Assembly (NCBI GenBank): GCA_036677085.1
Contig: JAKFFI010000077.1
Coordinates: 1-64,000 of the forward strand
Origin: JAGPUQ01 sp036677085
GTDB lineage: Bacteria > Pseudomonadota > Gammaproteobacteria > Pseudomonadales > Porticoccaceae
Length of the DNA: 64,000 nucleotides
Direction of reading: 5' to 3'
Below are positions 52,070 to 61,773 of this stretch, piece by piece (position 1 is the stretch's first letter; each line of letters starts with the position of its first letter). A program made the position numbers and the translations under genes. The notes beneath the pieces are model-generated. The model saw nothing but the letters and a program-made list of their open reading frames with translations. It searched no databases and was not told the DNA's origin.

Positions 52070-52639
52070 TCACTCCCGAGCCCGGCTCAGGTATTCGCCG
52101 GTGCGGGTATCGACCCGCACCACATCCCCAACGTTGAGAAACAACGGCACTTTGACGACCGCACCGGTCACCAGCTTGGCGGGCTTGGTGCCGCCGGTCG
52201 CGGTGTCGCCCCGCATACCGGGATCGGTGTCGGCGATTTCCAGTTCGACGTGGTTGGGCGGCGTCACGGCCAGCGGCATCCCGTTGTAGAGCGTCACCAC
52301 GCAGTTGTCCTGCTCCCGCAGCCAGCGCGCGGCATCACCGACAATCATTCCGTCAGCCTGACACTGCTCGAATGTCTCGGGCGTCATGAAGTGCCAGTGC
52401 TCGCCATCATTGTAGAGGTACTGCATCGTCACATCGATCACGTCTGCGCCTTCGAGGCTATCGCCTGACTTGAAGGTACGCTCCCAGACCCGTCCGGTCT
52501 TGAGGTTGCGCATCCGCACGCGGTTGAACGCCTGCCCCTTGCCCGGCTTGACGAATTCGTTTTCGAGGATGGAGCAGGGATCACCGTCCAGCATCACTTT
52601 CAGGCCGGAGCGGAATTCACTGGTAGAATAGACCGCCAT
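52070..52639 (-). CDS. efp: Translation elongation factor P
   Basis: EF-P helps the ribosome through proline runs. The 189-aa protein starts MAVYSTSEFRSGLKVMLDGD and has FVKPGKGQAF, with Lys34 as the site of beta-lysylation by EpmA and EpmB, both encoded beside it. Domain III ends with FLNVGDVVRVDTRTGEYLSR. It is divergent from epmB. Confidence 0.98.
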   Translation of the reverse strand: MAVYSTSEFRSGLKVMLDGDPCSILENEFVKPGKGQAFNRVRMRNLKTGRVWERTFKSGDSLEGADVIDVTMQYLYNDGEHWHFMTPETFEQCQADGMIVGDAARWLREQDNCVVTLYNGMPLAVTPPNHVELEIADTDPGMRGDTATGGTKPAKLVTGAVVKVPLFLNVGDVVRVDTRTGEYLSRARE

Positions 52640-52697
52640 TCAGGTTTCCTTATTTCCTTGCCGGATCGATTCGAACCGGGCCAATTCGAGGGTCGCC

Positions 52698-53705
52698 ATG
52701 ATACAGCAGCGCGTCGCGGCGTGGCAGTCGCTCGACTGGCACGAGGAACTCGCGGCTGCCGTAAGGGACCCGCGCGAACTGGCCACATTGCTCGATCTGC
52801 CGCTCTCGGATCTCGGCATTTCGGACTCCGCCAGTGCGCAGTTTCCGCTGCGCGTGCCACGCCCCTACATTGCGCGTATGGCGCGCAGCGATCCCCGCGA
52901 TCCACTGCTGCTGCAAGTGCTGCCGACACGCGCCGAGATGAGTGCCACCCCCGGGTACGGCGAGGATCCGCTGGAAGAGCGCGCCGCCAACCCGATCCCG
53001 GGGCTGGTCCACAAGTATTCTGGCCGTGTGCTGTTGATCCTGAGCCCGGCGTGCGCCATCCACTGCCGCTACTGTTTCCGCCGTCATTTCGACTACGCCG
53101 CGAACACGCCGGGGCGCGCCCGCTGGCAGGAAGCGCTCGACTACATCCGTCGCGACGCATCGATCACCGAAGTCATTTTCAGCGGGGGCGATCCCCTCGC
53201 CGCCGGCGATCCCCTGCTCGCCTGGCTGACCGAACAACTCGCTGCGATCCCCCATCTGATGCGCTTGCGCGTGCATACCCGCCTGCCCGTGGTCATTCCC
53301 GCCCGCATCGATGCCCAATGCCTGGCTTGGCTGGCCGGCACCCGCCTCCAGACCAGCCTGGTATTGCATGTCAATCACGCCAATGAGCTGGACTCGGAGG
53401 TCGCCACCGCTGTCGGATTGTTGCGCGGGTCCGGCGTGACGGTGTTGAACCAGTCGGTGCTGCTGGCCGGCGTCAACGATTGTGCCGACCGCCTGACCCA
53501 ACTCAGCGAAAGGCTGTTTGCAGTGGGAATACTTCCGTATTATCTTCACTTGCTGGACCGGGTTCAGGGCGCCGCTCACTTCGCCGTCGATCCGGCACGG
53601 GCGCTGAGCCTCCATCGCGCAATGCGAGCGCGGCTGCCGGGGTATCTGGTGCCGCGACTGGTCGAGGAGATACCCAACATGCCTTACAAAAGCCCCGTAA
53701 GCTGA
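52698..53705 (+). CDS. epmB: Lysine 2,3-aminomutase EpmB
   Basis: Radical SAM enzyme that makes (R)-beta-lysine for EF-P. The 335-aa protein has the cluster motif CAIHCRYCFRRHFDY and IFSGGDPLAAGDP. It is shorter than catabolic lysine aminomutases and lies divergent from efp, both typical of EpmB. The next gene follows after 45 bases and may be co-transcribed. Confidence 0.96.
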   Translation: MIQQRVAAWQSLDWHEELAAAVRDPRELATLLDLPLSDLGISDSASAQFPLRVPRPYIARMARSDPRDPLLLQVLPTRAEMSATPGYGEDPLEERAANPIPGLVHKYSGRVLLILSPACAIHCRYCFRRHFDYAANTPGRARWQEALDYIRRDASITEVIFSGGDPLAAGDPLLAWLTEQLAAIPHLMRLRVHTRLPVVIPARIDAQCLAWLAGTRLQTSLVLHVNHANELDSEVATAVGLLRGSGVTVLNQSVLLAGVNDCADRLTQLSERLFAVGILPYYLHLLDRVQGAAHFAVDPARALSLHRAMRARLPGYLVPRLVEEIPNMPYKSPVS

Positions 53706-53750
53706 CAGTCAGATGCTCTGTACTGCTGAACTCCCCAGGAAATCAGTGAA

Positions 53751-55259
53751 GTGATGGAACAACTCCCAGTACAAGATCGTCAGCTGGACGATATTCTCGC
53801 CCGTCTCGCCCGTGCTGACGATGCCGTTACGGTGCTGGACGAAGAGCTCGCTCCCGTGGACTTGCCCGGCGGTATTGAAGGCATCGAGCGGCTGTCCCCG
53901 GAAATGCGCGCGGCCGCGCTGTATCGCCACCTCCGCGAAATCCGCGCCACAGGTGTGGGACCGCGGCTCCGGCTGGAGCGCGTGGTCGATCTCAGCCCCC
54001 TGATAGTGGAAACCGTCAGTGCGCTGATGGTACGGCCCGTGACGACGTCAGACCGGCGCATGGCGATCTCCATGCCCATTGCCCTGCTGAAATGTCGCTA
54101 CGACATCAAACGGCAAGCCGTGGTACAGAGCGTGCGCCTGCCCCGAGCGGACGCTTCGCTGGCAACCGACTCGATACTCGCAACCTTCACCGCACTGTTC
54201 GATCTCCTGGTGTGTTACTGGATCCAGCACTTACCGCCGCTGGAGCGGTTCTGGGCCGAACTGCACGCGCTCTACCAACTGGCTGCTCATGCGGGCGCGG
54301 ACAGCAGCGGCCAGGCGGTCACCGCGGCGACGCGCAAGGCCGTCAGCAATGCCTATCTGAAGCCATTGTTGCTGGGCAGCCTGGGTCCCGCCCGCTTCAA
54401 CGTTGGAGAAATCAGGCAACTGGTCGCCTTTGTCGAAGCGCATGTGTCGCTTGCCCAACTCGGCACCACCAACGGCCTGTTCAGTATCGACCCCAAGGGT
54501 GCTCGACCACCAACCTATGCGGTACGGGATAAAGCCAAAGACCGCAGCGTATCCCTGTGCACGCGCAGGCTGGTCGACATTCTCGACAATCCCAACATCA
54601 ACCTGAGCCCCGCTCTCAGGGAGGATCTGCGCCGCTACTGGAGCGCCGAGCAGGTACGCTCCGAATATCATCAGCGTACCGACGAGCACGTAGAGATCGT
54701 ATTCGGTCTGGAAGCGGCGCATCAATTGTTGACCGGCTGCGTCGACGACGACGACTTTCTCGGTCATCTGGGCGCACGGGACACCGGACAGCGAGTGATC
54801 GCACAAGCGCCTATCGAGCTGCATTCGGCGACCTGCATCGATCGCAGTCTTGCCGGTGCGCGACTCCAGATGGCCGGAGCCCCGGAGGCACTATGCCCCG
54901 GGGAACTGATCGCGCTGTTACTGACCGGCGCGCCCCAGTGCCGGCTCGGCATTGTTCGCTGGACGCAGCTCACTCCCAAGCTGGACTCGGTGGCGGGAAT
55001 CCAGTGGCTGCCCGACGCGAGCCATCCCTGCGGTACTGCGGCAACGGCGGGAAAGCGCGCCGCGACGCCGTACTTCAGGACCTTTCTGATCCCGGCCGCT
55101 CCGGCGTGCGGTCCCTGGGAACTGCTCGCACCCACCGGCATTCTGAAAACCGGCGATCGCGTCCATCTCGTCACCCACGAAGGCGAAATGGATCTGTCGA
55201 TTACCGAGGTCGCGGACATGACTTTTCATGTCTCCCGCTTCCGCACCGAGGTCGGGTGA
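53751..55259 (+). CDS. Unrecognised 502-aa protein upstream of fimX
   Basis: A soluble, largely helical 502-aa protein with no signal peptide or clear membrane segment. The middle has RRYWSAEQVRSEYHQRTDEH followed by EIVFGLEAAHQLL, and the last 150 residues are beta-rich with GELIALLLT and GIVRWTQ, perhaps a PilZ-like barrel without clear RxxxR and DxSxxG motifs. I do not recognise a family. It sits between epmB and the fimX gene in the same direction, so a part in c-di-GMP or type IV pilus control is plausible but only inferred. The ATG is preceded by a second ATG-like frame at MMEQ; ggaaatcagtgaag is a weak ribosome site. Confidence 0.6.
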   Translation: MMEQLPVQDRQLDDILARLARADDAVTVLDEELAPVDLPGGIEGIERLSPEMRAAALYRHLREIRATGVGPRLRLERVVDLSPLIVETVSALMVRPVTTSDRRMAISMPIALLKCRYDIKRQAVVQSVRLPRADASLATDSILATFTALFDLLVCYWIQHLPPLERFWAELHALYQLAAHAGADSSGQAVTAATRKAVSNAYLKPLLLGSLGPARFNVGEIRQLVAFVEAHVSLAQLGTTNGLFSIDPKGARPPTYAVRDKAKDRSVSLCTRRLVDILDNPNINLSPALREDLRRYWSAEQVRSEYHQRTDEHVEIVFGLEAAHQLLTGCVDDDDFLGHLGARDTGQRVIAQAPIELHSATCIDRSLAGARLQMAGAPEALCPGELIALLLTGAPQCRLGIVRWTQLTPKLDSVAGIQWLPDASHPCGTAATAGKRAATPYFRTFLIPAAPACGPWELLAPTGILKTGDRVHLVTHEGEMDLSITEVADMTFHVSRFRTEVG

Positions 55260-55504
55260 GGCTGGTTCCGGATGGGCCTACCCGCGACTGCCCCGCCGAT
55301 TCAGAATCTCGACGCCAGCCTCAGAGCGCCGCGTTCCGAACCACTGTTATCGCCAATTTCTGATCCGGGAACAATCACTTCGCTCCTGTATTTCGTGTAG
55401 CCTGGATTAACCCTTACAATGCGCCCGGGCAGGACTCCGGCTGCGGCGAACCAGCGAACGCGAAGCCCGGCCAGTGCACAGGGCCACAAAATACGTCCGC
55501 GGCC

Positions 55505-57655
55505 ATGCGGCGGTCCGATAACATCCAGTCACAACTGACAACTCAACCCGGTAATGGTGCATTGAAGGTACTAACTACCCTTTCAGACCAGGTCGATAAG
55601 CTCGCGAGCCTGCTCCGGAGCAATGCCGAGGAAATCGATCTCCGGGTAATCGAAACCGCGGACCTGGATGCAACCGCCCACGATGCCGAACTGCTGCTGG
55701 CCGGCTACGCCAGCGACGCAGACCGTGCGCTGGTACGCGCCCTGCTGGGCCATTTCAAGAATCTCGCGCTGGACATTCCCGTCATTTTGCTGGTCGCTCT
55801 TCCCGACCGCGAGCGCGTCGTCGAGGGACTCCGAATCGGCGCCGAGGATGTCATCACACTCGACGACGATCAGCATCTTCTGCAGGTCATCAAGCGCGCC
55901 CGTTCGATGCGTGCCGAACGCCAGGAGCTCAACTTCTGGCAGCAGCAGTTCGCAGCGTCCGAGCGACGCTGCGAGCGTCTGATGGACAGCTCCCGCGACG
56001 CCATCGCCCTGATCAGTGATGGCGTGTATACCTATGTCAACGATGCCTACGCTCTCATGCTGGGTCATCACGGCACCGAGGATCTGATGCTGTCGCCGGT
56101 AATCGACAGCGTCCACCCGGACAACCACCGGGAACTGAAACCCCTGATGAAGCCCTTGTCGGCCACCGAGCCGATTCCGTCGGAACGCAAGAGCTTCCGC
56201 ATGCTCGGTGGCAACGGCGCGGATTTCTGCATCGAAATGCAGGTCGGCCAGATCCACTACCACGGCGAGCCGACGGTGCAGTTGATCGCCTACCAGAAAG
56301 ATCTCGCGGTACAGCCCGGATTTACCGGTGCGGGACCCGCAACGGATGGCATCGAAGCGGACCCGGCGCTGATCGAGTGCCGGCAGGTCAATCTCAAACG
56401 CATGACCGACTATATCCACAAAGCCATGCGCGAAGCCGTGGCTACACAGCGACCCTGGCTCCTGCACTATGTGCGAATTGACGAATTCGATAGCCTGCAG
56501 GGAGACTCCGGCGTCCATGTGGCGGAAGCGGCGATGTTCGCTGCGTGGCAGTTTCTGCGCTCCCAGCTGGACCCGTCCGTGCCGCTGGGACGGGTCCGGG
56601 ACAATGCGTTCCTGTTTCTGACCTCGGATCGCACCCCCGCGGATGCGCGCCAGGGCGCTGAAACCCTGTGCCAGAATCTGGATCGCAAAGTCTTTGATCT
56701 CGGCGAACTCAGTGTGAATCTGCACTTCAGTCTGGGCATCACCGTGATCGACGACGATGTGGAGCAGCCGACCAACTGGATGGACCGCTGCCTGAAGGCG
56801 GTACGCGCGCTGGATGCCGAGGGAAGCGCCGGCACCAGTACCCGAGTGCGGGCGTTCGAGGATCTCTACCCCACCAGCCTCGGCAGCCTGAATGAAGAGC
56901 AGAACCTCAAACAGTTTGTCCGCCAGATGCTGGAGCAAAAAATGCTCGGTCTGGTGTATCAGCCCATCGTCGCCCTACAGCATCAGGCACACGAGGATTA
57001 CGAAGTCTTCACCCGACAGACCATCGCCGAACTCCCGCCCGGCATTCCCCAGGACCTGTTCCGGCGGGCGTTTCGCACCAATGTTGCCGGAGACCTGGAC
57101 CGCTGGGCCATCCTCGAGTCCTTCAAGGCACTGAAAAACAGGCTCGCCAGTCACCCCAACACGCGGCTGTTCCTGAAAATCAGTGCCGTGTCGCTGCGCG
57201 ACACGAGCTTCATTCCCTGGCTCAGGATTTCCTTTCAGGCCGCCGGACTGACATCGAAACACCTGGCGTTCCAGATCGAGGAAAAGGATGTCAGCCTGGC
57301 CGTCGCCAGCGCCCGCAACCTGTCGGCACAACTCGGCAGCCTGGATATCCCCCTGGGACTGACCCACTACGGACTGTCCAGTTCACCCGGCCGGATTTTT
57401 GCCGACCTGCAGTTCGACTTCGCCAAGCCCGATCAGTCCCTGGTGCTCCGCGCCGGCACCAGCACCGAGGGTGTCGAACAGTTGAGCGCCTGCATCACCG
57501 CCGCCAAGGCGGCAGGAGTCAGCGTCATCGTGCCCTTCGTCGAGGACGCCTCGATCATCCCGCTGCTGTGGAAGCTCGGGGTCGACCATATCCAGGGCTA
57601 CTACATCCAGAGTCCCGGCGCGACCATGGATTACGATTTCAGCGGTCAGGAATGA
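55505..57655 (+). CDS. fimX: FimX-like c-di-GMP receptor (REC-PAS-GGDEF-EAL, degenerate)
   Basis: FimX binds c-di-GMP and promotes type IV pilus assembly. The 716-aa protein has a receiver-like N-terminus without the full phosphoacceptor set (about 1-135), a PAS domain (about 155-270), a GGDEF domain whose motif reads RDNAF and an EAL domain whose motif reads EVF. The end DHIQGYYIQSP is typical of FimX. Both catalytic sites look dead, so it should be a sensor rather than an enzyme. Its neighbour serB (convergent, 10-base overlap) is as in Pseudomonas. 55260-55504 holds no gene and probably its promoter. Confidence 0.85.
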   Translation: MRRSDNIQSQLTTQPGNGALKVLTTLSDQVDKLASLLRSNAEEIDLRVIETADLDATAHDAELLLAGYASDADRALVRALLGHFKNLALDIPVILLVALPDRERVVEGLRIGAEDVITLDDDQHLLQVIKRARSMRAERQELNFWQQQFAASERRCERLMDSSRDAIALISDGVYTYVNDAYALMLGHHGTEDLMLSPVIDSVHPDNHRELKPLMKPLSATEPIPSERKSFRMLGGNGADFCIEMQVGQIHYHGEPTVQLIAYQKDLAVQPGFTGAGPATDGIEADPALIECRQVNLKRMTDYIHKAMREAVATQRPWLLHYVRIDEFDSLQGDSGVHVAEAAMFAAWQFLRSQLDPSVPLGRVRDNAFLFLTSDRTPADARQGAETLCQNLDRKVFDLGELSVNLHFSLGITVIDDDVEQPTNWMDRCLKAVRALDAEGSAGTSTRVRAFEDLYPTSLGSLNEEQNLKQFVRQMLEQKMLGLVYQPIVALQHQAHEDYEVFTRQTIAELPPGIPQDLFRRAFRTNVAGDLDRWAILESFKALKNRLASHPNTRLFLKISAVSLRDTSFIPWLRISFQAAGLTSKHLAFQIEEKDVSLAVASARNLSAQLGSLDIPLGLTHYGLSSSPGRIFADLQFDFAKPDQSLVLRAGTSTEGVEQLSACITAAKAAGVSVIVPFVEDASIIPLLWKLGVDHIQGYYIQSPGATMDYDFSGQE

Positions 57656-58869
57656 GGTGCGCGCGCGTCCTGATCGCTGATGCCCATCAGATACAGGATG
57701 CTGTCGAGCCCGAGCTGGGAGATCGACTGCTTGGCACTGGCCCGCACGATCGGCTTGGCCCGGAACGCAATGCCCAGCCCCGCGACCCCCAGCATCAGTA
57801 AATCATTGGCGCCATCGCCCACCGCGATCGTCTGTTCCAGACTGATTCCCTCGCGCGCCGCCAGTTGCCGCAGCAGTTCGGCCTTGCGCGCTGCATCGAC
57901 GATTTCACCACGAACCTCGCCGGTGACCACGCCATCGCGAATTTCCAGCGCGTTGGCGAACAGATAATCGATGCCGAGCCTTGCCTGGATGCGCTCGCCG
58001 ATGCAGCTGAAGCCGCCGGACAGAATGGCGGTCTTGTACCCCAGCTTTTTCAGGGTGGCGATCAGATGCTCGGCGCCCTCGGTGAGCGTCAGACCGGCGT
58101 AGACCTCGTCCAGCACCGCTTCCGGCAAGCCTTTCAACAGTGCCAGCCGCTCCCGAAAACTCGCGCGAAAATCGAGCTCCCCGCGCATCGCGCGTTCGGT
58201 AATTGCCGCCACCTGAGGCCCAACGCCGGCGCGCAATGCCAATTCGTCGATCACCTCGTTTTCGATCAGCGTCGAATCCATGTCGAACGCCACCAGCCGG
58301 CGATGGCGGCGGAAAATGCTGTCCTCCTGATACGCGATGTCGATATCGAGGGCGGTCGAAAGCTCCAGCAGCGATGAGCGGAATTGCGCCAGATCCGGGG
58401 TCTCGCCGCGCACCGAAAACTCGACGCAGGCCTTGCTGTCGCGCGCGGCGGACTCCAGCGCCACCCGCCCGGAAAGTCGCACGATCTTGTCGATATTGAG
58501 TCCGTGCGCCGAGATCACCGCCGTCACCCGCGCGATGTGCTCGGCGAGAATGGCGCGCGCGAGCAGCGTGACGATATGGCGCGGCTTGCCCTGTTGGCCA
58601 ACCCAGTGGCGATAGGCGGCGTCGGAAACGGGCGCGAAGCGAACTTCGAGGCCCAGCGCGCGCAGCGTGACGCGCAACTCCTCCATGGCCGCACCCACTT
58701 CGCGCTGCTGCGGCACCCAGGCCAGCAGACCGAGATTCAGGGTGTCGTGAATCACCGCCTGTCCGATATCCAGCACGGTGGCGCCGTGCTGGGCGAGCAC
58801 CGCCGACACCGCACTGGTGACCCCGGGACGATCGGGGCCGGACACATTGACCAGCAGAATCTCGGTCAT
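57646..58869 (-). CDS. serB: Phosphoserine phosphatase SerB
   Basis: Last step of serine synthesis. The 407-aa protein has two ACT-like regulatory parts at the start (ILLVNVSGPDRPGVTSAVSA and the stretch around 85-165) and a HAD phosphatase core with VAFDMDSTLIENE near 195, SGGF and GDGANDLLML. The long N-terminal regulatory region agrees with the Pseudomonas type. ATG 58869 gives the ACT start. It makes serine that also feeds the serine palmitoyltransferase and cysE (inference). Confidence 0.95.
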   Translation of the reverse strand: MTEILLVNVSGPDRPGVTSAVSAVLAQHGATVLDIGQAVIHDTLNLGLLAWVPQQREVGAAMEELRVTLRALGLEVRFAPVSDAAYRHWVGQQGKPRHIVTLLARAILAEHIARVTAVISAHGLNIDKIVRLSGRVALESAARDSKACVEFSVRGETPDLAQFRSSLLELSTALDIDIAYQEDSIFRRHRRLVAFDMDSTLIENEVIDELALRAGVGPQVAAITERAMRGELDFRASFRERLALLKGLPEAVLDEVYAGLTLTEGAEHLIATLKKLGYKTAILSGGFSCIGERIQARLGIDYLFANALEIRDGVVTGEVRGEIVDAARKAELLRQLAAREGISLEQTIAVGDGANDLLMLGVAGLGIAFRAKPIVRASAKQSISQLGLDSILYLMGISDQDARAPHS

Positions 58870-58913
58870 TGGTGACCCGCAGTCTCGTCCTGTCCCGGGG
58901 CTACCGTCTTCAC

Positions 58914-59684
58914 TCAGCGCGGCTGCATGCGAATGGCGCCATCGATGCGGATAGTCTCGCCATTGATGTAGCCGTTTTCCACGATATGGACGGCCAGTCG
59001 GCCGTATTCGCTCGGCTGGCCCAGCCGCGCCGGGTTGGGAACGCTGGCGGCGAGCGACGCCCGCACATTGTCCGGCATCGACATCAGCAGCGGTGTCGCC
59101 ATGATGCCGGGTGCGATGGTATTCACACGAATCCCGAGCGACGCCAGATCCCGCGCCATCGGCAGGGTCATGCCCACCACCCCGCCCTTGCTCGCAGAGT
59201 AGGCGCACTGACCGACCTGCCCCTCGTAGGCAGCCACCGACGCGGTATGGATGATCACGCCGCGCTCGCCGTTTTCCAGCTCGTTCTTCGCCATCGCGGC
59301 CGCCGCACAGCGCGCCACATTGAAGCTGCCGGTGAGATTGATGCCGATGATTTTGGTGAAATCCTCGAGCGGCATGGGCGCGTTGTCGCGGTCGAGAATT
59401 TTCTTGGCCGGACCGATCCCGGCGCAGTTGATCAGCACATGGATCGCGCCGAACTGCGCCACCACCTGCGCGATCGCCGCTTCCACCGCGGCTGCGGAAG
59501 CCACATCGACGGAATGGAACACCGCCCGCTCCGCGCCCAGTTGCGCCACCGCCTCGGCGCCCGCCGCCGCGTTGAGATCGAAAATCGCTATTCGCGCGCC
59601 CCGGCGCGCCAGTTCATCCACGGTGGCGCGGCCCAAACCCGATGCGCCGCCGGTCACCACAGCTACCTTGTCTTGCAAATCCAC
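58914..59684 (-). CDS. SDR dehydrogenase, 3-hydroxyacyl-CoA dehydrogenase type 2-like
   Basis: A 256-aa NAD-dependent short-chain dehydrogenase with TGGASGLGRAT, the NAG variant NCAG, the catalytic Ser in IIHTASVAAYEG and YSASKGG. The sequence ELENGERGVIIHTASVAAYEGQ resembles human HSD17B10-type enzymes, which oxidise 3-hydroxyacyl-CoA in fatty-acid or branched-chain breakdown. A perfect 18-bp palindrome lies 23 bases upstream of the ATG and is probably an operator. The neighbouring CoA transferases fit acyl-CoA metabolism. Confidence 0.88.
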   Translation of the reverse strand: MDLQDKVAVVTGGASGLGRATVDELARRGARIAIFDLNAAAGAEAVAQLGAERAVFHSVDVASAAAVEAAIAQVVAQFGAIHVLINCAGIGPAKKILDRDNAPMPLEDFTKIIGINLTGSFNVARCAAAAMAKNELENGERGVIIHTASVAAYEGQVGQCAYSASKGGVVGMTLPMARDLASLGIRVNTIAPGIMATPLLMSMPDNVRASLAASVPNPARLGQPSEYGRLAVHIVENGYINGETIRIDGAIRMQPR

Positions 59685-59707
59685 GGCTGTCTCCTCGCTA
59701 CTTGGTT

Positions 59708-59725
59708 ACGTTACCCGGGTAACGT
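59708..59725. promoter_or_regulatory. Perfect 18-bp palindrome (probable operator)
   Basis: acgttacccgggtaacgt is an exact palindrome in the region between the SDR gene (leftward) and the phosphoribosyltransferase (rightward). It has the size of a TetR- or FadR-type binding site. No regulator gene is next to it. Confidence 0.7.
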
Positions 59726-59899
59726 TAGTTGGATGAATTGTGGTGTCCCGTTATACGCTGCCGACGCCAATCCGCAAAAGGTTCGCCGATTGCGCGCTCG
59801 CTGCGGGCCGGCCATTGTCGGGAAAACCCCTTGGCCCGGCAACCGCGCCGACGGGCTACACTCGCGTGTCACTCCTGTATTGATCGGGTTGCCGCATCC

Positions 59900-60451
59900 A
59901 TGCACAAAGTGTTCATCAGCGCCGAAACGCTGCTCGCCGCCAGCTTCCGTCTGGCAATGCAGGTCCATGCCAGCGGCTATGTTCCCGATCTCATCCTCGG
60001 CATCTGGCGCGGCGGCGCCCCGGTCGCGATTGCGGTACACGAGTACTTCGCCTTTCGCGGCCACGCTTGCGAGCACTTCCCGGTACGGGTCAGCTCGTAC
60101 ACCGGCATCGGCGCACAGGCCGACCGGATCGCCATTCACGGCCTGCCCTGGCTGCTGCCGCAACTGGCGGACACGCAGCGTCTGCTGGTGGTCGACGATG
60201 TGCTGGATACGGGACGCAGCCTGGAAGCGCTGCTGAACACGCTGGGCTCGGTGCCGGGAATGCGGGAAATCCGCAGCGCCTGCCCCTGGTACAAACCGGC
60301 GCGCAATCGCACCCGCATCGTTCCGGATCATTACCTGTACGAGACGGCGGACTGGCTGGTATTCCCCCACGAGCTGGTGGGACTCAGCACGGCGGAAATC
60401 CGCGCCGGCAAGGGCGCACTGGGTGCCCTGCTGCTGGATCGGGAGTCCTGA
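59900..60451 (+). CDS. Phosphoribosyltransferase-family protein
   Basis: A 183-aa protein with DLILGIWRGGAPVAIAVHEYF and the PRPP-binding loop LLVVDDVLDTGRSLEALL, which matches hypoxanthine/xanthine-type phosphoribosyltransferases. The start MHKVFISAETLLAASFRLA is typical of a subgroup seen in gammaproteobacteria as a single gene; the base substrate is unknown. ATG 59900 fits the homologous start. It is divergent from the SDR gene and shares its intergenic region. Confidence 0.85.
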   Translation: MHKVFISAETLLAASFRLAMQVHASGYVPDLILGIWRGGAPVAIAVHEYFAFRGHACEHFPVRVSSYTGIGAQADRIAIHGLPWLLPQLADTQRLLVVDDVLDTGRSLEALLNTLGSVPGMREIRSACPWYKPARNRTRIVPDHYLYETADWLVFPHELVGLSTAEIRAGKGALGALLLDRES

Positions 60452-60488
60452 CCGACGCGGGACGTCCTGTCCTGCGCCGGTCGCCGCC

Positions 60489-61736
60489 TCAGGCGCTCGC
60501 CACGGTCGCGACCCCCGCGGGCAGCGGCTCGGACACCAGAACGCCTTCCGCTTCCAGGGCGGCCACCTCGGCGATGGTCACGCCGGCGAACTGCGAAAAT
60601 ACTTCGCGATTGTGCTCGCCCAGATAGGGCGCCTGCAGATCCAGCGGCTCGGGAAAGTCGGAGAAGCGCAGGGGAATCCCCGGAATCTGCAGCTCGCCGT
60701 AACCGCGGTCGTGGATGGTGCGCACCACCTCGCGTTCGATCAGGTGAGGATGTTCCATGGCTTCGGGCACACTCAGTACCGGCGCCACCGGGACATGCAT
60801 GTCCTGCAGCAGGCGCAGGGCATCGTCGCGATCGTAATTCCTGAGCCAGTCCTCGATGATGGCGACGATCTCGAGGCGATTCTGGACACGCTTGGCGTTG
60901 GTGTCGTAATTGGGGTTGTCCACCAGATCGTCACGGCCCATGGCCTTGCACAGCGGCACCCACTGCCGGGCCATCACCACCATGAACAGGTAGCCATCGC
61001 GACATTTGAACAGCCCGAGCGGCGCGGCCGCGTAATGATGGTGGCCGGAGCGCCTGGGCACGATCTTGCCCTTGCTGCCCGAGTAGGCCTGCACGTTGAT
61101 CTCATGGCTGTGGAAATAGGAATCCAGCAGCGAGATGTCGATGTACTGTCCGCGCCCGGTCTTGTAGCGGTACAGCAGCGCGGCGTTGATGGCGGCGAGC
61201 GCATGCACTCCCGCGCTCACATCGCCGATGCCCAGCATCGGAAAATACGGCGGCTGATCGGGATCGCCGATCATGTCCATGACGCCCGACACCGCCATGG
61301 CGATGTAATCGAAGCCCGGCAACTCGGACAGCGGACCGGTCTGACCAAACGCCGAGATCGAGCACATGATCAACTCGGGATTGATCTGACGCGCCACCTC
61401 CCAACCCAGCCCCAGCCGCGCAATCGCGCCCGGCGAGAAATTTTCGAGCAGCACATCGCAAGACTTGATCAGCTCCTTGATGAGCGCAAGTCCCTTGGGA
61501 TTGCGAATATCCACGCAGACGCTTTTCTTGCCGCGATTCTGCTGGATGTAGTAACCGCTGCGGCCGGCGCGACGGTGCGGCAGCTGGTGGGTGGGATCAC
61601 CGGCGGGCGCGAGCTCCACCTTGATCACCTCGGCGCCCATTTCCGCCAGCAGGCGGGTGGTGGTGGGGCCGGCCAGAAACTGGGTGAAATCCAGTATCCG
61701 GTAACCCTCCATCATGTGCTTGGGTTGCATCGTCAT
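60489..61736 (-). CDS. CaiB/BaiF (family III) CoA transferase, tandem copy 1
   Basis: A 415-aa enzyme with GYRILDFTQFLAGPTTTRLLAE, QNRGKKSVCVDIRNPKG, LLENFSPGAIARLGLGW and the catalytic region GIGDVSAGVHALAA, whose Asp is the expected covalent residue. Much of the sequence is near identical in pattern to the next two genes, including QNRGKKS, SISAFGQ and SLLDSYFHxHE. The three form a run in the same direction with 35-50-base gaps, so probably one operon. The acids used are unknown. Confidence 0.9.
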   Translation of the reverse strand: MTMQPKHMMEGYRILDFTQFLAGPTTTRLLAEMGAEVIKVELAPAGDPTHQLPHRRAGRSGYYIQQNRGKKSVCVDIRNPKGLALIKELIKSCDVLLENFSPGAIARLGLGWEVARQINPELIMCSISAFGQTGPLSELPGFDYIAMAVSGVMDMIGDPDQPPYFPMLGIGDVSAGVHALAAINAALLYRYKTGRGQYIDISLLDSYFHSHEINVQAYSGSKGKIVPRRSGHHHYAAAPLGLFKCRDGYLFMVVMARQWVPLCKAMGRDDLVDNPNYDTNAKRVQNRLEIVAIIEDWLRNYDRDDALRLLQDMHVPVAPVLSVPEAMEHPHLIEREVVRTIHDRGYGELQIPGIPLRFSDFPEPLDLQAPYLGEHNREVFSQFAGVTIAEVAALEAEGVLVSEPLPAGVATVASA

Positions 61737-61773
61737 TCACCTCTGGCAGCTTGGGAAACCTGGGTTACCGGAC

